A stretch of DNA of 64,000 bases from Planctomycetota bacterium (GTDB taxonomy: Bacteria > Planctomycetota > Planctomycetia > Gemmatales > HRBIN36), in NCBI GenBank assembly GCA_014584395.1, contig JACTMY010000019.1:1-64000 (forward strand), read 5' to 3'. A model generated the notes under the pieces. The model searched no databases. It was not told where the DNA came from and worked only from the letters and a program-made list of their open reading frames with translations. Positions within the stretch are counted from its first letter, which is position 1, and each line of letters begins with the position of its first letter. Positions 9,101 through 17,494 of the stretch are shown piece after piece. Made by a program: the position numbers and the translations under genes.

Positions 9101-11140
9101 CTTTTGACCCTGATCCATCGTGGCGTTTACTTGCACATTCGCCTGATCGACGGTCGACTGCACGACGACCGTGCCCTGATTGATCTTGTCTTGCAGTTTG
9201 GCCATGGCGGTCGTCGCCGGGCTGGCATCAAGGCTATAGGCCAGACAAAGCTGTTGGACGTACTTGAGGTAGTCCACCGCTTCCTTGTCCTTGCCCTGGG
9301 ATTCCAGCGTGAAGGCAGCTTCCGTGTAGACCCTGACCGAATTCATGGCCGCGGCCTTCAACTCAACCAGGATGGCCTCGGGCGTTTCGTCCTGTGGCTG
9401 ATAGAAGGCGTTGAGCCGCTGCGCCTGCTGGACGCATTGCAAGGCTTCCACCAGTTTGTTCTGCTTCTGGGCCAAACGGGCGTCGGCCAAATGCTGCAAA
9501 GCCTTGCGGCGCAGCATCTCAGCTTCGGCAGGCTGGCTCTTCAAATCGCCGGCGGCCATGACAGTCTCGACGGCCTTAATGATGGCGTCGGCGGAGTCCG
9601 ACCCCTCGGGCATGGCCACGTTCATTTGCTTGACTTGCATGGCCAGATCGACGGCGGTCTTGTACTCGCCGCGATTGATGTGCAAGCGCGCTTGCACCAG
9701 CATCTGCTGGGCCTGTTGCTGCCGCGGGTCGAGGTTGACGACGGCCTGGACGCTCGGATTCACGCTGTTGGCCGAACCCGAGGCGACTTGCGGACGCTGC
9801 GTTTGTCCAGGATTGAGCAGCGAGGGCAACTGCGGCTTGGTGGCCACGCGGCGCTTCTGCACGATCTCCGAACGCAGGCGGTCGGGGCGTTCGCCCATGT
9901 ACCAATACGGGTAGCTCTTGCGCAGCGACTCGGATTGATAGGTCAATTTTTCAGCTTCATCGTATTGGCCTTCCTGCAGCAAGCGGCGTGCATCGGCCAG
10001 GAGCTGCGAGGCCTTCTTGTGGTTCTGGTTCTCGCGCGCCTTGACGACGTCGGCGAGGACGCTCTCAGGGGTGTCATCGAACAGGCCCGGCTTGTAATGC
10101 TGCAAGCGCGCCGCCTTGGCCAATTCCTCGGCGCGTTCCAATTCACCGGCGTCGAGGGCCTTGCGGGCTTCCTTGACCAGCGTCTTGGGATCGCCCGCGG
10201 GCAGGGGGGCATGGTTCGTTTGCACCGGCGCCGTCGAGCTATTCCCTGAGCGGAATTCGGCCTTGGTGATTTCGTTCTTCAGCTTGTCGACGTTCAGCGG
10301 CGCCCAATAAGGCAGCGAGACCTTCATCTCCTCAACCTGCTGCACCAAAGCGCGCGCGGTCATGAGGTCGCCGGCGTCGATGGCCTGCTTGGCCTGGGCG
10401 AGCTTTTCCTTGGCCAATTGGGTTTTCGCGTCGGTCGAAGGGGTGGTGCTGGCCGTGGAATTCATGCCGGAGGCAGCGGCTTTGCTCCGGGCCGTGGCCA
10501 CTTCCTTCATCAGTTTTTCGGGCGTGTCGGTCCAAGGCATGTAGGCCTTGTAACCCGCGGCCTTGGCCGCTTGCGCCAGGCTTTCGGCTTGATCGTAGTC
10601 TCGGCGGTCAAACGCCCGGCGGGCTTCGGTCATTAAGCTGTCGGGATCCTGCTTCGGCGCGGTCGGCGTGGAGCCGCGCGTCGGCACGGCCTTGCCCCGC
10701 ACCTGCGTCATCATGGTCGAGACGATTTGGCGCTCCTCGGCCTTGAGATAGCGGCTGCTCTGCAATCCCTTGAGCAGCGTCTCGGCTTCCTTGGCGCGGC
10801 CGCCATTGATGGCTTCGCTGGCCTTCTGCATGTTCTCGAGTGCCGCGCGGCGACCCTTGAGCGCTTCGTTGTTGCGGCGCAGGGTATCGTCGAGCCGAGC
10901 CTGTTCCGAGGGCGTGAGCTGGTCACGCGCCTGAACGGCTTGCTGCAAATACGCGTCGGCTTCCTCGTATTCCGACTTGAAGAAGAGCTGAACGGCCGTG
11001 TCCAGCAGCGTCCGCGGCTTCATCACTTTCGAATCCACCGGGCTGGTTTCAACCGTTCGATTTTGCGCGAGGGCCACCGAGGGATTGACTCCAGTCAGTG
11101 CCCAGCCGCCTAACCAGGCGACCCAAATTACCCTTCTCAC
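6140..11140 (-). CDS. Very large secretin (GspD/PilQ-type) with helical-repeat N-terminus
   Basis: The product is 1666 aa, about two to three times the usual secretin length. It uses a GTG start with an AAGGAGG site 5 bp upstream. A signal peptide covers residues 1-25. Residues about 40-760 hold tandem TPR-like helical repeats with recurrent ALDAGELERAEELA-like and DxTPExL phrases. A Pro/Thr/Val-rich stretch follows (about 790-905), then a charged coiled coil (about 915-1020). About 1130-1215 is an STN-like secretin N0 domain. The secretin C-domain is at about 1400-1655, with VPDGGTILMGG and VPYINRLF motifs. It would form the outer-membrane channel of a type II secretion or type IV pilus system. 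The repeats may bind peptidoglycan or partners (inferred). Confidence 0.9.
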   Translation of the reverse strand: MRRVIWVAWLGGWALTGVNPSVALAQNRTVETSPVDSKVMKPRTLLDTAVQLFFKSEYEEADAYLQQAVQARDQLTPSEQARLDDTLRRNNEALKGRRAALENMQKASEAINGGRAKEAETLLKGLQSSRYLKAEERQIVSTMMTQVRGKAVPTRGSTPTAPKQDPDSLMTEARRAFDRRDYDQAESLAQAAKAAGYKAYMPWTDTPEKLMKEVATARSKAAASGMNSTASTTPSTDAKTQLAKEKLAQAKQAIDAGDLMTARALVQQVEEMKVSLPYWAPLNVDKLKNEITKAEFRSGNSSTAPVQTNHAPLPAGDPKTLVKEARKALDAGELERAEELAKAARLQHYKPGLFDDTPESVLADVVKARENQNHKKASQLLADARRLLQEGQYDEAEKLTYQSESLRKSYPYWYMGERPDRLRSEIVQKRRVATKPQLPSLLNPGQTQRPQVASGSANSVNPSVQAVVNLDPRQQQAQQMLVQARLHINRGEYKTAVDLAMQVKQMNVAMPEGSDSADAIIKAVETVMAAGDLKSQPAEAEMLRRKALQHLADARLAQKQNKLVEALQCVQQAQRLNAFYQPQDETPEAILVELKAAAMNSVRVYTEAAFTLESQGKDKEAVDYLKYVQQLCLAYSLDASPATTAMAKLQDKINQGTVVVQSTVDQANVQVNATMDQGQKMLIEAQQALKAGQVTVARQLAQALHNGPFQLKAEASLLISQCDQSEYAAQIAQTKKLFEQFKQHHARAEFDVAMNLSANIHPDKLEAADRVIFQEIMSSKEMQPKIVQTGNVTEPTPVAAAPAAPTTAPTVPTEPVVSSTVQPMAPAAPMPPVMPPVMPPVMEAPKTEVATTETKSETTTPTTESKPQVIAQASPPVVPTAEAPKTGETPTEAPKSQGQGNLIQDVRARQEAEMQRIRELKRQSELKASQLAGKGEIDAAIAELEDAVVQVQRSSLDRDMASKLEKQLQDRVQRFKTLAEQVAFAKMQKEKLNEANEKKTRIIMAKQHQADMVADLMKQYANFMKEGKYTEAAAVAMKARELDPDNVQADAAVFKANMMRNLSEEERVRDNQIKGFSTSLRDLAESSTAEVNNANPLSINREILERANKRGARQPAFPLHPLDKAVYNKLDSMVSVDFRNKKLHEVLDELRVMSGANIVPQDEYLKQEGISLDSTIDLKLTNVSLKTALNFALSKARLTYMVREGVILVTTNAGKRENKVTRTYQINDLIVPRDDMAALQDPYNQSRFNADGSPTRLNWSTGSRTLTGHDDSMLHGSIKPIENVIPNDGRRAGQTMEKRLIQLITDTIDPGSWDMRGGSGHISFYPVGMQLIVSQTPDIQEQIQSLLDRLRELQELQVTVEVRFITLTEDFFERVGVDMDLQIKTASTRANQQFASGNFAPPGQLNTIGNLNTIVGLTPSGTFTNSLKVPVNNTSFQASAVDAGFAGFPGITGQNGGLDVGLAFLSNIQVFLFMEAVQGDIRSNILTAPKITLFNGQTASLSSFVQEPFVTSFDAQRDLFTGAIVFVPVTQIIQTGLFLTVQAVVSADRRYVQLSLAPSISRLRDAGRTFSPVAGLTVQQPVTETLSVSTTVMVPDGGTILMGGLKEMEEQRREFGPPVLSKVPYINRLFRNSMYGREASSLLLMVTPRIIIPEEEEERLASTFAF

Positions 11141-11465
11141 CCCTGCCTCCTTTCAGCGTCCGGCCATCCCTGGTCCGCCGTCCCGAACTTGCCTGTTCCC
11201 CCATGCAATATCGGGCGCCAGTGGACATTTCCGTGGTTCGTTTCCATCCGCGACAAGCCGCTTGGCCTGTATGTCCGCACGATGGCTAGTGATTCCATTG
11301 CGAGCGCGGGACATTAGCATAGTTGAAGGGCAGGTCAAGGGGAGATGACGCTTTTTTTTCCTTTTTCACGGCGAACGCTGGCCTCGTTTCCTTTCCTCTG
11401 TTCCAATGGAAGGGATTTGGGAAATTTGGCGAATCCCGTCGATGCGTTGCCCCAACGAGGTCATC
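11141..11465. other. Divergent intergenic region between secretin and DUF1570 genes
   Basis: This 325-bp region lies between oppositely directed starts. It holds the secretin ribosome site next to the GTG, a candidate minus-strand promoter at 11311-11338, and an oligo-T stretch around 11350-11358. No convincing gene or RNA was found. Confidence 0.6.
11311..11338 (-). promoter_or_regulatory. Candidate sigma-70 promoter for the secretin gene
   Basis: On the minus strand a TTGACC -35 box (11333-11338) is followed after 16 bp by TAATGT (11311-11316) as a weak -10 box. This implies a leader of about 165 nt before the secretin GTG. The -35 match is good and the -10 match poor. Confidence 0.3.
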
Positions 11466-12842
11466 ATGCGCGCTTTCCCCATTCTGCTTCATCTCTTTCT
11501 GATGCTCGGCGCGGTGCCCGGCGGCAGCTTCTCGTCCTGGGCCTCGGAATGGAAATTCGACCAGATCAAGCTGAAAAACGGCCACCGCTTCGATGGGCTC
11601 CTGGTCGCGGAAAATCAACAGCAAATTCAGTTCAAATACGTGATCCGCAACCCCGGCATGAAAACGCTCGTCATCGAAACCTCTTTTGACAAGGATGAAG
11701 TCGAACAGCTCATCGCGCTGTCCGCCGAGGAGCGCCGCGAACTGGCCAGGCGGCTTGCGCAGCTTGATCGCAACGGCGAAAGAGAAAAAGAGCGCATGGC
11801 TTCCGTGACCGTCATTCTCCATCCCTGGGAGTTTAGTCCTAAGGATGAAGGACGCACCTACCGCGGCAAATACTTCGAAATCACGTCCAACGTCGACGCC
11901 GCCTTTTTCCGGCAAATCGTCGTTCGCCTCGAAGACATTTTCCAGGCCTATGTCGACAACCTCGGCGCCCGGCTCCAACCCAAGACGCCGGTCAAGGTCC
12001 TGCTGTTCAGTCAAATGGACGACTATCAAGCCTGGATGCGCAAGCAAAGACTGAACTTCCTCAACCCCGCTTTCTACGATTCGCGCAAGAACCTGATGGT
12101 CGCCGGCAGCGATCTGGACCGGCTGCAGCAGGAGCTGAAAGTTGTCGATGCCAAGCATCAAGAAAAACTCAAGCACATCCAGGAATATCACCAGCGGCTC
12201 ATGAACCATTATTCAGGCCGGCCGCCCGCCCACCTCCTGCAACAAGTCAAGGAGCTGCAACTGCAGATCAGGCTCACCAGCCAGGAAAACGAAGCCACGC
12301 TGGACAAGCTTCGCGAGCAATTTTTCGCCATGCTCTATCACGAAGCCTTCCACGCCTATCTCGACCACTATGTCTATCCCCACCGGGAAATGAGCACACC
12401 GCGCTGGCTGAACGAAGGGCTGGCGCAAATCTTCGAGTCCGCCGTCGTCGAAACCGGCGAACTGCGCGTCGGCCACGTCGATCCGCTGCGGCTCGCCGCC
12501 GTGCAAGCCGCCCTGAAGGAGCAATCGCTGCTCTCCCTCCGCGATCTGCTCCAGGCCAATGCCGCCAGCTTCAACGTCAGCCATACGGCGGAAACCTTGG
12601 CGGCCGACCGCACCTACCTTGCCTCCTGGGCCTTGGCCTTTTACCTGACCTTCGACCGCAAGTTGTTGGGCAAGGAACCCATGCATCAGTTTGTGCTCAT
12701 GGCCGGTTCCGCCAAGGATCAAGCCGCTCTCTTCGAGCGGATGATCGACCAACCCCTGCCCGAATTCGAAAAGCAATTCCGCGACTATTGGCTGCGCCTT
12801 CGCCCCGACGGCACCTTGAAGACGGCCGTTCCAGGGCTGTGA
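11466..12842 (+). CDS. DUF1570 exported metalloprotease-like protein
   Basis: The ATG at 11466 is preceded by GAGG with good spacing and by no better signal; the product is 458 aa with a signal peptide (about 1-26). Residues 292-296 form a zinc-binding HEAFH (HExxH), and Glu317 in WLNEGLAQ is placed as the third ligand, the gluzincin pattern of DUF1570. The N-terminal part carries a small strand-rich domain on a GHRFDGLLV phrase. A helical insert (about 215-285) separates it from the catalytic region. Substrate and localisation beyond export are unknown. It is divergent from the secretin gene. Confidence 0.85.
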   Translation: MRAFPILLHLFLMLGAVPGGSFSSWASEWKFDQIKLKNGHRFDGLLVAENQQQIQFKYVIRNPGMKTLVIETSFDKDEVEQLIALSAEERRELARRLAQLDRNGEREKERMASVTVILHPWEFSPKDEGRTYRGKYFEITSNVDAAFFRQIVVRLEDIFQAYVDNLGARLQPKTPVKVLLFSQMDDYQAWMRKQRLNFLNPAFYDSRKNLMVAGSDLDRLQQELKVVDAKHQEKLKHIQEYHQRLMNHYSGRPPAHLLQQVKELQLQIRLTSQENEATLDKLREQFFAMLYHEAFHAYLDHYVYPHREMSTPRWLNEGLAQIFESAVVETGELRVGHVDPLRLAAVQAALKEQSLLSLRDLLQANAASFNVSHTAETLAADRTYLASWALAFYLTFDRKLLGKEPMHQFVLMAGSAKDQAALFERMIDQPLPEFEKQFRDYWLRLRPDGTLKTAVPGL

Positions 12843-12919
12843 TCCAATTCAAGCAAGTGTTTGAAGCAGGATCTTGCAAGCTGCCTTCAGTTCGCATGCC
12901 AGGCTGACTTCAACCGCCG

Positions 12920-13903
12920 TCAGCCCGAGGAGACGCGGCGGCGGAGGAATTCATCCATCATCGACGCGAACAGCAGCGCCGCGCCGATGACGACGTACTC
13001 CAACTCCGACTTCAATCCCAGCATGTTGCTGAAGTTGGGCAAGAGCACGAGGATCGCCGTGCCAATGAAAATCCCCGGCGCGGAGCCTTCGCCGCCGCGG
13101 AGCGAGCAGCCCCCCAGGACGGCCCCGGCGATGGCGTACAGCTCGTAAAAATTGCCCGTGTCGGAGGGCTGGGACGAGTCCTGTTCCATCAGATACAGAA
13201 AGCCCGCCCAGACCGCGAGCATCGAGCAGAGCATGTAGGCGGCGATTTTGTACCGATCCGTGGCGATACCCGAATAGCGCGCGGCCTTCTCATTGCCCCC
13301 GATGGCGAACCAGTAGCGGCCGTACACGCTGAAGTGCAGAATGACCGAGGCGATCAGGAGCAATCCGAGAAAGATGAGGAAGAACTTGGGCAGACGGATC
13401 GTGTAGTCGGCAACGTCGAAGATCAAGGGTTTGGAGTAGAGCGCCTGCTTCCACTCGCGGAATTGCCCTTGCAGCCCCTGTTGCACGTCCCCGGCCAGCC
13501 AGCGGGACAAGCCGCGATAGATGAACAAGCCGCACAGGGTGACGACGAAGGCTTGCAACCGCATCTTGGTAACGAGGATGCCGTGGATCCAGCCGATGAC
13601 CGCGCCGCCGGCCAGGAGCAGCGGGATCGTCAACCAGGGCGAGACAGGGTGTTTGTAAAAGGGAAACTCCCCCGTGAGCAGCATGGCCCCGCAGGTGGCC
13701 GAGAGGCCGACGACCGAACCGATGGACAGGTCGATCCCGCCGGCGATGATGAGCAAGCCCGCCCCCAGGCTCAGCAAACCGAAGAAGCCAATCCGCTTGC
13801 CCAGGTTGAAGTGGTTTTGGGGCGAACTGGCGCTGGGATCGGCATTGAGCAAGGCGACGTAGAGCAGGATCAGAAAAACCGTGATGCCAATGAGTTTTTT
13901 CAT
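12920..13903 (-). CDS. Sugar ABC transporter permease (RbsC/BPD_transp_2 family)
   Basis: The 327-aa product has about eight to ten hydrophobic segments and the typical family phrase GGIDLSIGSVVGLSA at about 56-70, where the family begins its conserved core. It also has IGGNEKAARYSGI near the middle and a GGxSLRGGEG loop toward the end. It forms the membrane channel for a carbohydrate importer of the ribose/xylose/inositol group. It is the last gene of a minus-strand operon after the binding protein and the ATPase (gap 40 bp). A single permease gene implies a homodimer. The sugar cannot be told from sequence. Confidence 0.9.
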   Translation of the reverse strand: MKKLIGITVFLILLYVALLNADPSASSPQNHFNLGKRIGFFGLLSLGAGLLIIAGGIDLSIGSVVGLSATCGAMLLTGEFPFYKHPVSPWLTIPLLLAGGAVIGWIHGILVTKMRLQAFVVTLCGLFIYRGLSRWLAGDVQQGLQGQFREWKQALYSKPLIFDVADYTIRLPKFFLIFLGLLLIASVILHFSVYGRYWFAIGGNEKAARYSGIATDRYKIAAYMLCSMLAVWAGFLYLMEQDSSQPSDTGNFYELYAIAGAVLGGCSLRGGEGSAPGIFIGTAILVLLPNFSNMLGLKSELEYVVIGAALLFASMMDEFLRRRVSSG

Positions 13904-13943
13904 GCTTCACTCGACTTGGGAAAGTTCGCCTTGGAAAACACCA

Positions 13944-15452
13944 TCATAGTCCGCCCGTGGCCAGGCGCATGATGGCTTCTTCGGTCATGCGGTCCGGACC
14001 GAGTTCGCCCACCAAACGTCCTTCGTGCATGACCAGCACCCGATCCGACATGCCTAGGATTTCCTCGAGATCGCTGGAGATCATGAGGATGCCGACGCCT
14101 TGTCCGACCCACTCATCCATCAAGGAGTAAATCTCGGCCTTGGCCCCGACGTCGACGCCGCGAGTTGGTTCGTCGAGGAGGAACAGCTTGGGCTGGCGCA
14201 TCAGCCCCTTGGAAAGGACGACCTTCTGCTGATTACCGCCGCTCAATAGACCGACGCGCTTGGTCAAACTGGGGGTGCGAATTCGCAGCCGATCCACCAT
14301 GGCCTGCACGCTGGCCGCTTCCTTTTTCAAGGAGATCAAGCCCCACTGCCGCAGCTTCTTTAGCGAGGACAGACTGACGTTGAATTTCACGGATTCGTCC
14401 AGCCATAGCCCCTGCTGCCGGCGGTCTTCCGGAACGAGGAAAATGCCCTCGCGGAGGGCGTCGCTCGGTTGACGAATGCGCAGGACGCTGCCTTCCATCT
14501 CGACCAGGCCGGTTCGCGCTTTGCGGATGCCGAAGAGGGTCTCCGCCAACTCCGACCGACCCGCGCCGATCAACCCCGCCAGGCCGACGATTTCCCCATG
14601 GCGCACACGAAAAGACACTCCGCGCGGCTGACTGGACGACCAGGAGAGATTCTGCACGTTGAGCAGGGGCCGGTTCGGCGCTGAAGCCGCGGCGGGTCGA
14701 TGCTGCCGCTGATGAAGCTGCTGCAAATCCCGACCGACCATGAGACGGACCATCGCCTCGGAGCGAATTTCCTCCCGGCTCAGCCCACCCACGTTTTGGC
14801 CATCCCGCAGCACCACGACCCGGTCGGCCAAGCGCTCGACTTCCTTGAGCCGATGGGAAATGTAAATCACGGCCACGCCCTGCTGCCGCAGGTTGCGGAT
14901 GACCTCGAAAAGCCGATCGGTTTCGCGCTGCGTGAGACTGGAGGTCGGTTCGTCCATGATCAGCAGCTTGGAGTGCAGCGACAAAGCGCGGCCGATCTCG
15001 ACGAGTTGTTGCTGACCCATGGGCAAGTCGCCGACGAGCCGGCGCGGGGACACGTTGAGGCCGAGCTTTTGGGTGATCGCGGCGGCATCGCGGTAGACGC
15101 CGCGGCGGATGAGTTGCAGCGGCCATGCCCAGGTCGGTTCACGACCCAGAAACAAATTACTGGCCACGTCGAGATTCTCGGCGAGGTTCAGCTCCTGGTG
15201 AATCAAAACGATGCCGCGCTGTTCGGCGGCGTGGACCGACCCCAGGCGCAAGGGCTGTCCCCGCCAGAAAAGCTGCCCGCGATCCGGCGTCTCGATCCCG
15301 GCGAGGATTTTCATGAGGGTGGATTTACCGGCGCCGTTCTCGCCCACCAAGGCCAGCACCTCGCCCGCCGCCACTGCCAGGTCCACTTGCCTTAGCGCTT
15401 GCACGCCGGGATAGGCTTTGGAGATTTGCTTGGCTTCAAGGAGCAAGCTCAT
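13944..15452 (-). CDS. Sugar ABC transporter ATPase, double-domain (RbsA/MglA type)
   Basis: The 502-aa product is two fused ABC domains, the length usual for RbsA/MglA. The first has Walker A GENGAGKS at 37-44, and a Walker B with LLIMDEPTSSL. The second has a degenerate Walker A (GLIGAGRSE, normal for this family) plus an intact LSGGNQQK signature and a LLDEPTRGVDVG motif. It powers the importer formed with the neighbouring permease and binding protein. It begins 147 bp after the binding-protein gene. Confidence 0.93.
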   Translation of the reverse strand: MSLLLEAKQISKAYPGVQALRQVDLAVAAGEVLALVGENGAGKSTLMKILAGIETPDRGQLFWRGQPLRLGSVHAAEQRGIVLIHQELNLAENLDVASNLFLGREPTWAWPLQLIRRGVYRDAAAITQKLGLNVSPRRLVGDLPMGQQQLVEIGRALSLHSKLLIMDEPTSSLTQRETDRLFEVIRNLRQQGVAVIYISHRLKEVERLADRVVVLRDGQNVGGLSREEIRSEAMVRLMVGRDLQQLHQRQHRPAAASAPNRPLLNVQNLSWSSSQPRGVSFRVRHGEIVGLAGLIGAGRSELAETLFGIRKARTGLVEMEGSVLRIRQPSDALREGIFLVPEDRRQQGLWLDESVKFNVSLSSLKKLRQWGLISLKKEAASVQAMVDRLRIRTPSLTKRVGLLSGGNQQKVVLSKGLMRQPKLFLLDEPTRGVDVGAKAEIYSLMDEWVGQGVGILMISSDLEEILGMSDRVLVMHEGRLVGELGPDRMTEEAIMRLATGGL

Positions 15453-15483
15453 GCCGATTACCCTTGCTCAGGAGTGCGACGTT

Positions 15484-15516
15484 GGGGGATGGCTCCAAGG
15501 GACCATGCTATCCCCC
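15484..15516 (-). other. Possible intercistronic hairpin in the sugar importer operon
   Basis: A 7-bp inverted repeat (GGGGGAT / ATCCCCC) with a 19-base loop lies between the binding-protein gene and the ATPase gene. Such structures often favour higher expression of the binding protein by stalling 3' decay or causing partial termination. That role is inferred. Confidence 0.35.
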
Positions 15517-15599
15517 GGCAGCGCGACACGCCAGGCGGATCGGCTCAAACTGGCCATCGGCCAGATTAAAGCCAAAAGTGAAGCCAAGGATGGCGAGGA

Positions 15600-16631
15600 T
15601 TATTTGCCCTTCAGTTCCTTCAATTCCTGGCGGAAGGCATCGACGTTGCCGCGATGGATTTCACGATGAGGAACATATTGGATGCCGCTTTCGGGGAGCA
15701 CGCTGCGGTCGCCCTTGGCGATGGCGGCCAGGATGCGCACGCTTTGATAGCCGAATTCAAAGGGCTGCTGCACGATGGTGCCTTGCACAAACCCATCCTT
15801 GATGCCTTGCAGGGTTTCCTCATTTTCATCGAAGCCGACCACCAGCACCTGCCCTTCCTTCCCGGCGTCCTTGACCGCCGCCAGCAGAGCCGGGGGATTG
15901 TACTCCCACAAGCCCACGAGACAGCGAATCCGCGGATACTTGACCAGGGTGTCCTCGGCGTTGCTCTTGCATTTGGCCCGGTCGGCATTGTCGGTCCGCG
16001 TGCCCAGCACTTCAAACGCGCCGATCTTGAGCGGATAGGAACCGGCCGCAAGCTTGCTGGCTTCGTCGAACGTGGCCACTCCCGCCAAGGCCGCGATCAC
16101 GCCATTGCGGCGCTCGATGGCGTTTTGCACGTCCAGCTTGCCGACGAAGATCATGACCTGGCCGCCCTGGGGCAGGGCCTTCTTGACCAATTCGCCGGCC
16201 GACCGGCCCGCTTCGAAATTATTCGTGCCGATGTAACAGAGCCGTTTGCTGCCTGGAGGCAGATCGCTGTCCTGCGTGATCAGTGGAACCTTGCTGGCGA
16301 CTTCGTCGAGAAATTCTTTTTGATTGAGGGCGTCATTGGGGCTGATGGCGATGCCATGGACGCCCTTGGTAAGCAAATCCTCGATGATCCGGCGCTGTTC
16401 GACTGGCGTGCCTCGGGCGGGGCGCCGCGTGATGACGGTGACGCCGAATTCCTTCTCCGCCTTCTGGCACCCTTTCTCGGCGATGGTCCAAAAGTCGAAG
16501 GCATTGTTGCTGATGAAGGCGATGCGAATCGGCTCTTGCCGCGCGGCCCAGGCGCGATCATCGACGATGCCCAGGGTGGCCAAGGCGAGCAGGATACAAC
16601 CGGCGCAGCGGAGGAGCGTTGTGCGGATCAT
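15600..16631 (-). CDS. Sugar ABC transporter substrate-binding protein (RbsB-like)
   Basis: The likely start is the ATG at 16631, giving 343 aa with a clear signal peptide ending near AWA (about residue 29). Longer starts would add a non-hydrophobic N-terminus. The mature protein has the type I periplasmic-binding fold: IRIAFISNNAFDFW, then GVHGIAISPND, and GVATFDEAS in the middle. It is the first gene of the importer operon. It is divergent from the DUF1080 gene, so sugar uptake and glycan breakdown may be linked. No adjacent regulator gene is present. Confidence 0.9.
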   Translation of the reverse strand: MIRTTLLRCAGCILLALATLGIVDDRAWAARQEPIRIAFISNNAFDFWTIAEKGCQKAEKEFGVTVITRRPARGTPVEQRRIIEDLLTKGVHGIAISPNDALNQKEFLDEVASKVPLITQDSDLPPGSKRLCYIGTNNFEAGRSAGELVKKALPQGGQVMIFVGKLDVQNAIERRNGVIAALAGVATFDEASKLAAGSYPLKIGAFEVLGTRTDNADRAKCKSNAEDTLVKYPRIRCLVGLWEYNPPALLAAVKDAGKEGQVLVVGFDENEETLQGIKDGFVQGTIVQQPFEFGYQSVRILAAIAKGDRSVLPESGIQYVPHREIHRGNVDAFRQELKELKGK

Positions 16632-16783
16632 CGTGTTTCGATCTTTTCCAGATCGCCTCGTGAAGCTATGCTGATGCGTCTCGATGACCACCCGGGCCGG
16701 GGTTTGGTGCGTCAAGTTTCGGCCCAGGCGTTCCCTTTTTGCAAGATACCCGCTTTAGGGGCGATGACAAGGGGGTTTGTCGG

Positions 16784-17494
16784 ATGAGAACGGGGATCGA
16801 ACGACGCGGCGACTTGAGCCTTCTATCGGCATGCTGCTTGGCGCTTTGCACGGTGATGGCATTCGCACCGCTTGCGACAACACCGGCCATGGCGCGGCCA
16901 GACGACGCCCCGGCGTTTCAACCCCTGTTCAACGGCAAGGACCTGACCGGCTGGGAAAAAATCGGCGGCGGCCAGGTCCGAGTGGATAAGGGCATCCTCA
17001 TCCTGGAGCACGATGACGCCAGGAAGCCCGGCTACCTCATTTGTACTCATCCCCCCATCAGGGATTTCGAACTGCGGCTGCGCTGCCGGATCAGCGAAGG
17101 GGACAGCGGCCTGTTCTTTCGCGGCCAGCGCCATCCGCTGCACGCGGAAGAATTCATGGGACCGCAAGTGCAGCTCAACGTGCAGCCCCGCTCCGGCCTG
17201 GGCGGCATCTTCGAACATCATGGCCGAGGCTGGGTGAAAAAGACGCCGGCCGAACAGAATGCCAAGCTCATCGATGGCATCGATTGGTTTGACGTCGTCC
17301 TTCATGCCGAGGGGCCGCGACTGCACGTTCGGGTCAACGGCCAGACGACGATTGACTTCGAAGACCGCGGTTCCGAGAATCACTTTCAGCGAGCCGGTGC
17401 CTGGGCCTTGCAAATCCACGGCGGCTGCCGCGTTCGAGCCGAATGGCAACGGATCGACTATCGTCCACTCTCCGCGAGGAAAGCCCCCACGTGA
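16784..17494 (+). CDS. DUF1080 (3-keto-disaccharide hydrolase-like) exported protein
   Basis: The ATG at 16784 has AAGGGGG about 8 bp upstream; the product is 236 aa with a signal peptide ending near PAMA. The mature domain opens with FQPLFNGKDLTGWE, the signature of DUF1080 (concanavalin-like fold; members include 3-keto-glycoside hydrolases). It continues with DFELRLRCRI and GDSGLFFRG. It stands divergent from the sugar importer operon, consistent with a role in extracellular glycan use. Its stop overlaps the next start as GTGA. Confidence 0.88.
   Translation: MRTGIERRGDLSLLSACCLALCTVMAFAPLATTPAMARPDDAPAFQPLFNGKDLTGWEKIGGGQVRVDKGILILEHDDARKPGYLICTHPPIRDFELRLRCRISEGDSGLFFRGQRHPLHAEEFMGPQVQLNVQPRSGLGGIFEHHGRGWVKKTPAEQNAKLIDGIDWFDVVLHAEGPRLHVRVNGQTTIDFEDRGSENHFQRAGAWALQIHGGCRVRAEWQRIDYRPLSARKAPT

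Noticed and set aside
7421-10249. 942-codon open frame on the plus strand
   Set aside because: It lies wholly antisense to the secretin gene, is His/Arg/Leu-rich low-complexity sequence, and follows from GC-rich third positions of the true gene.
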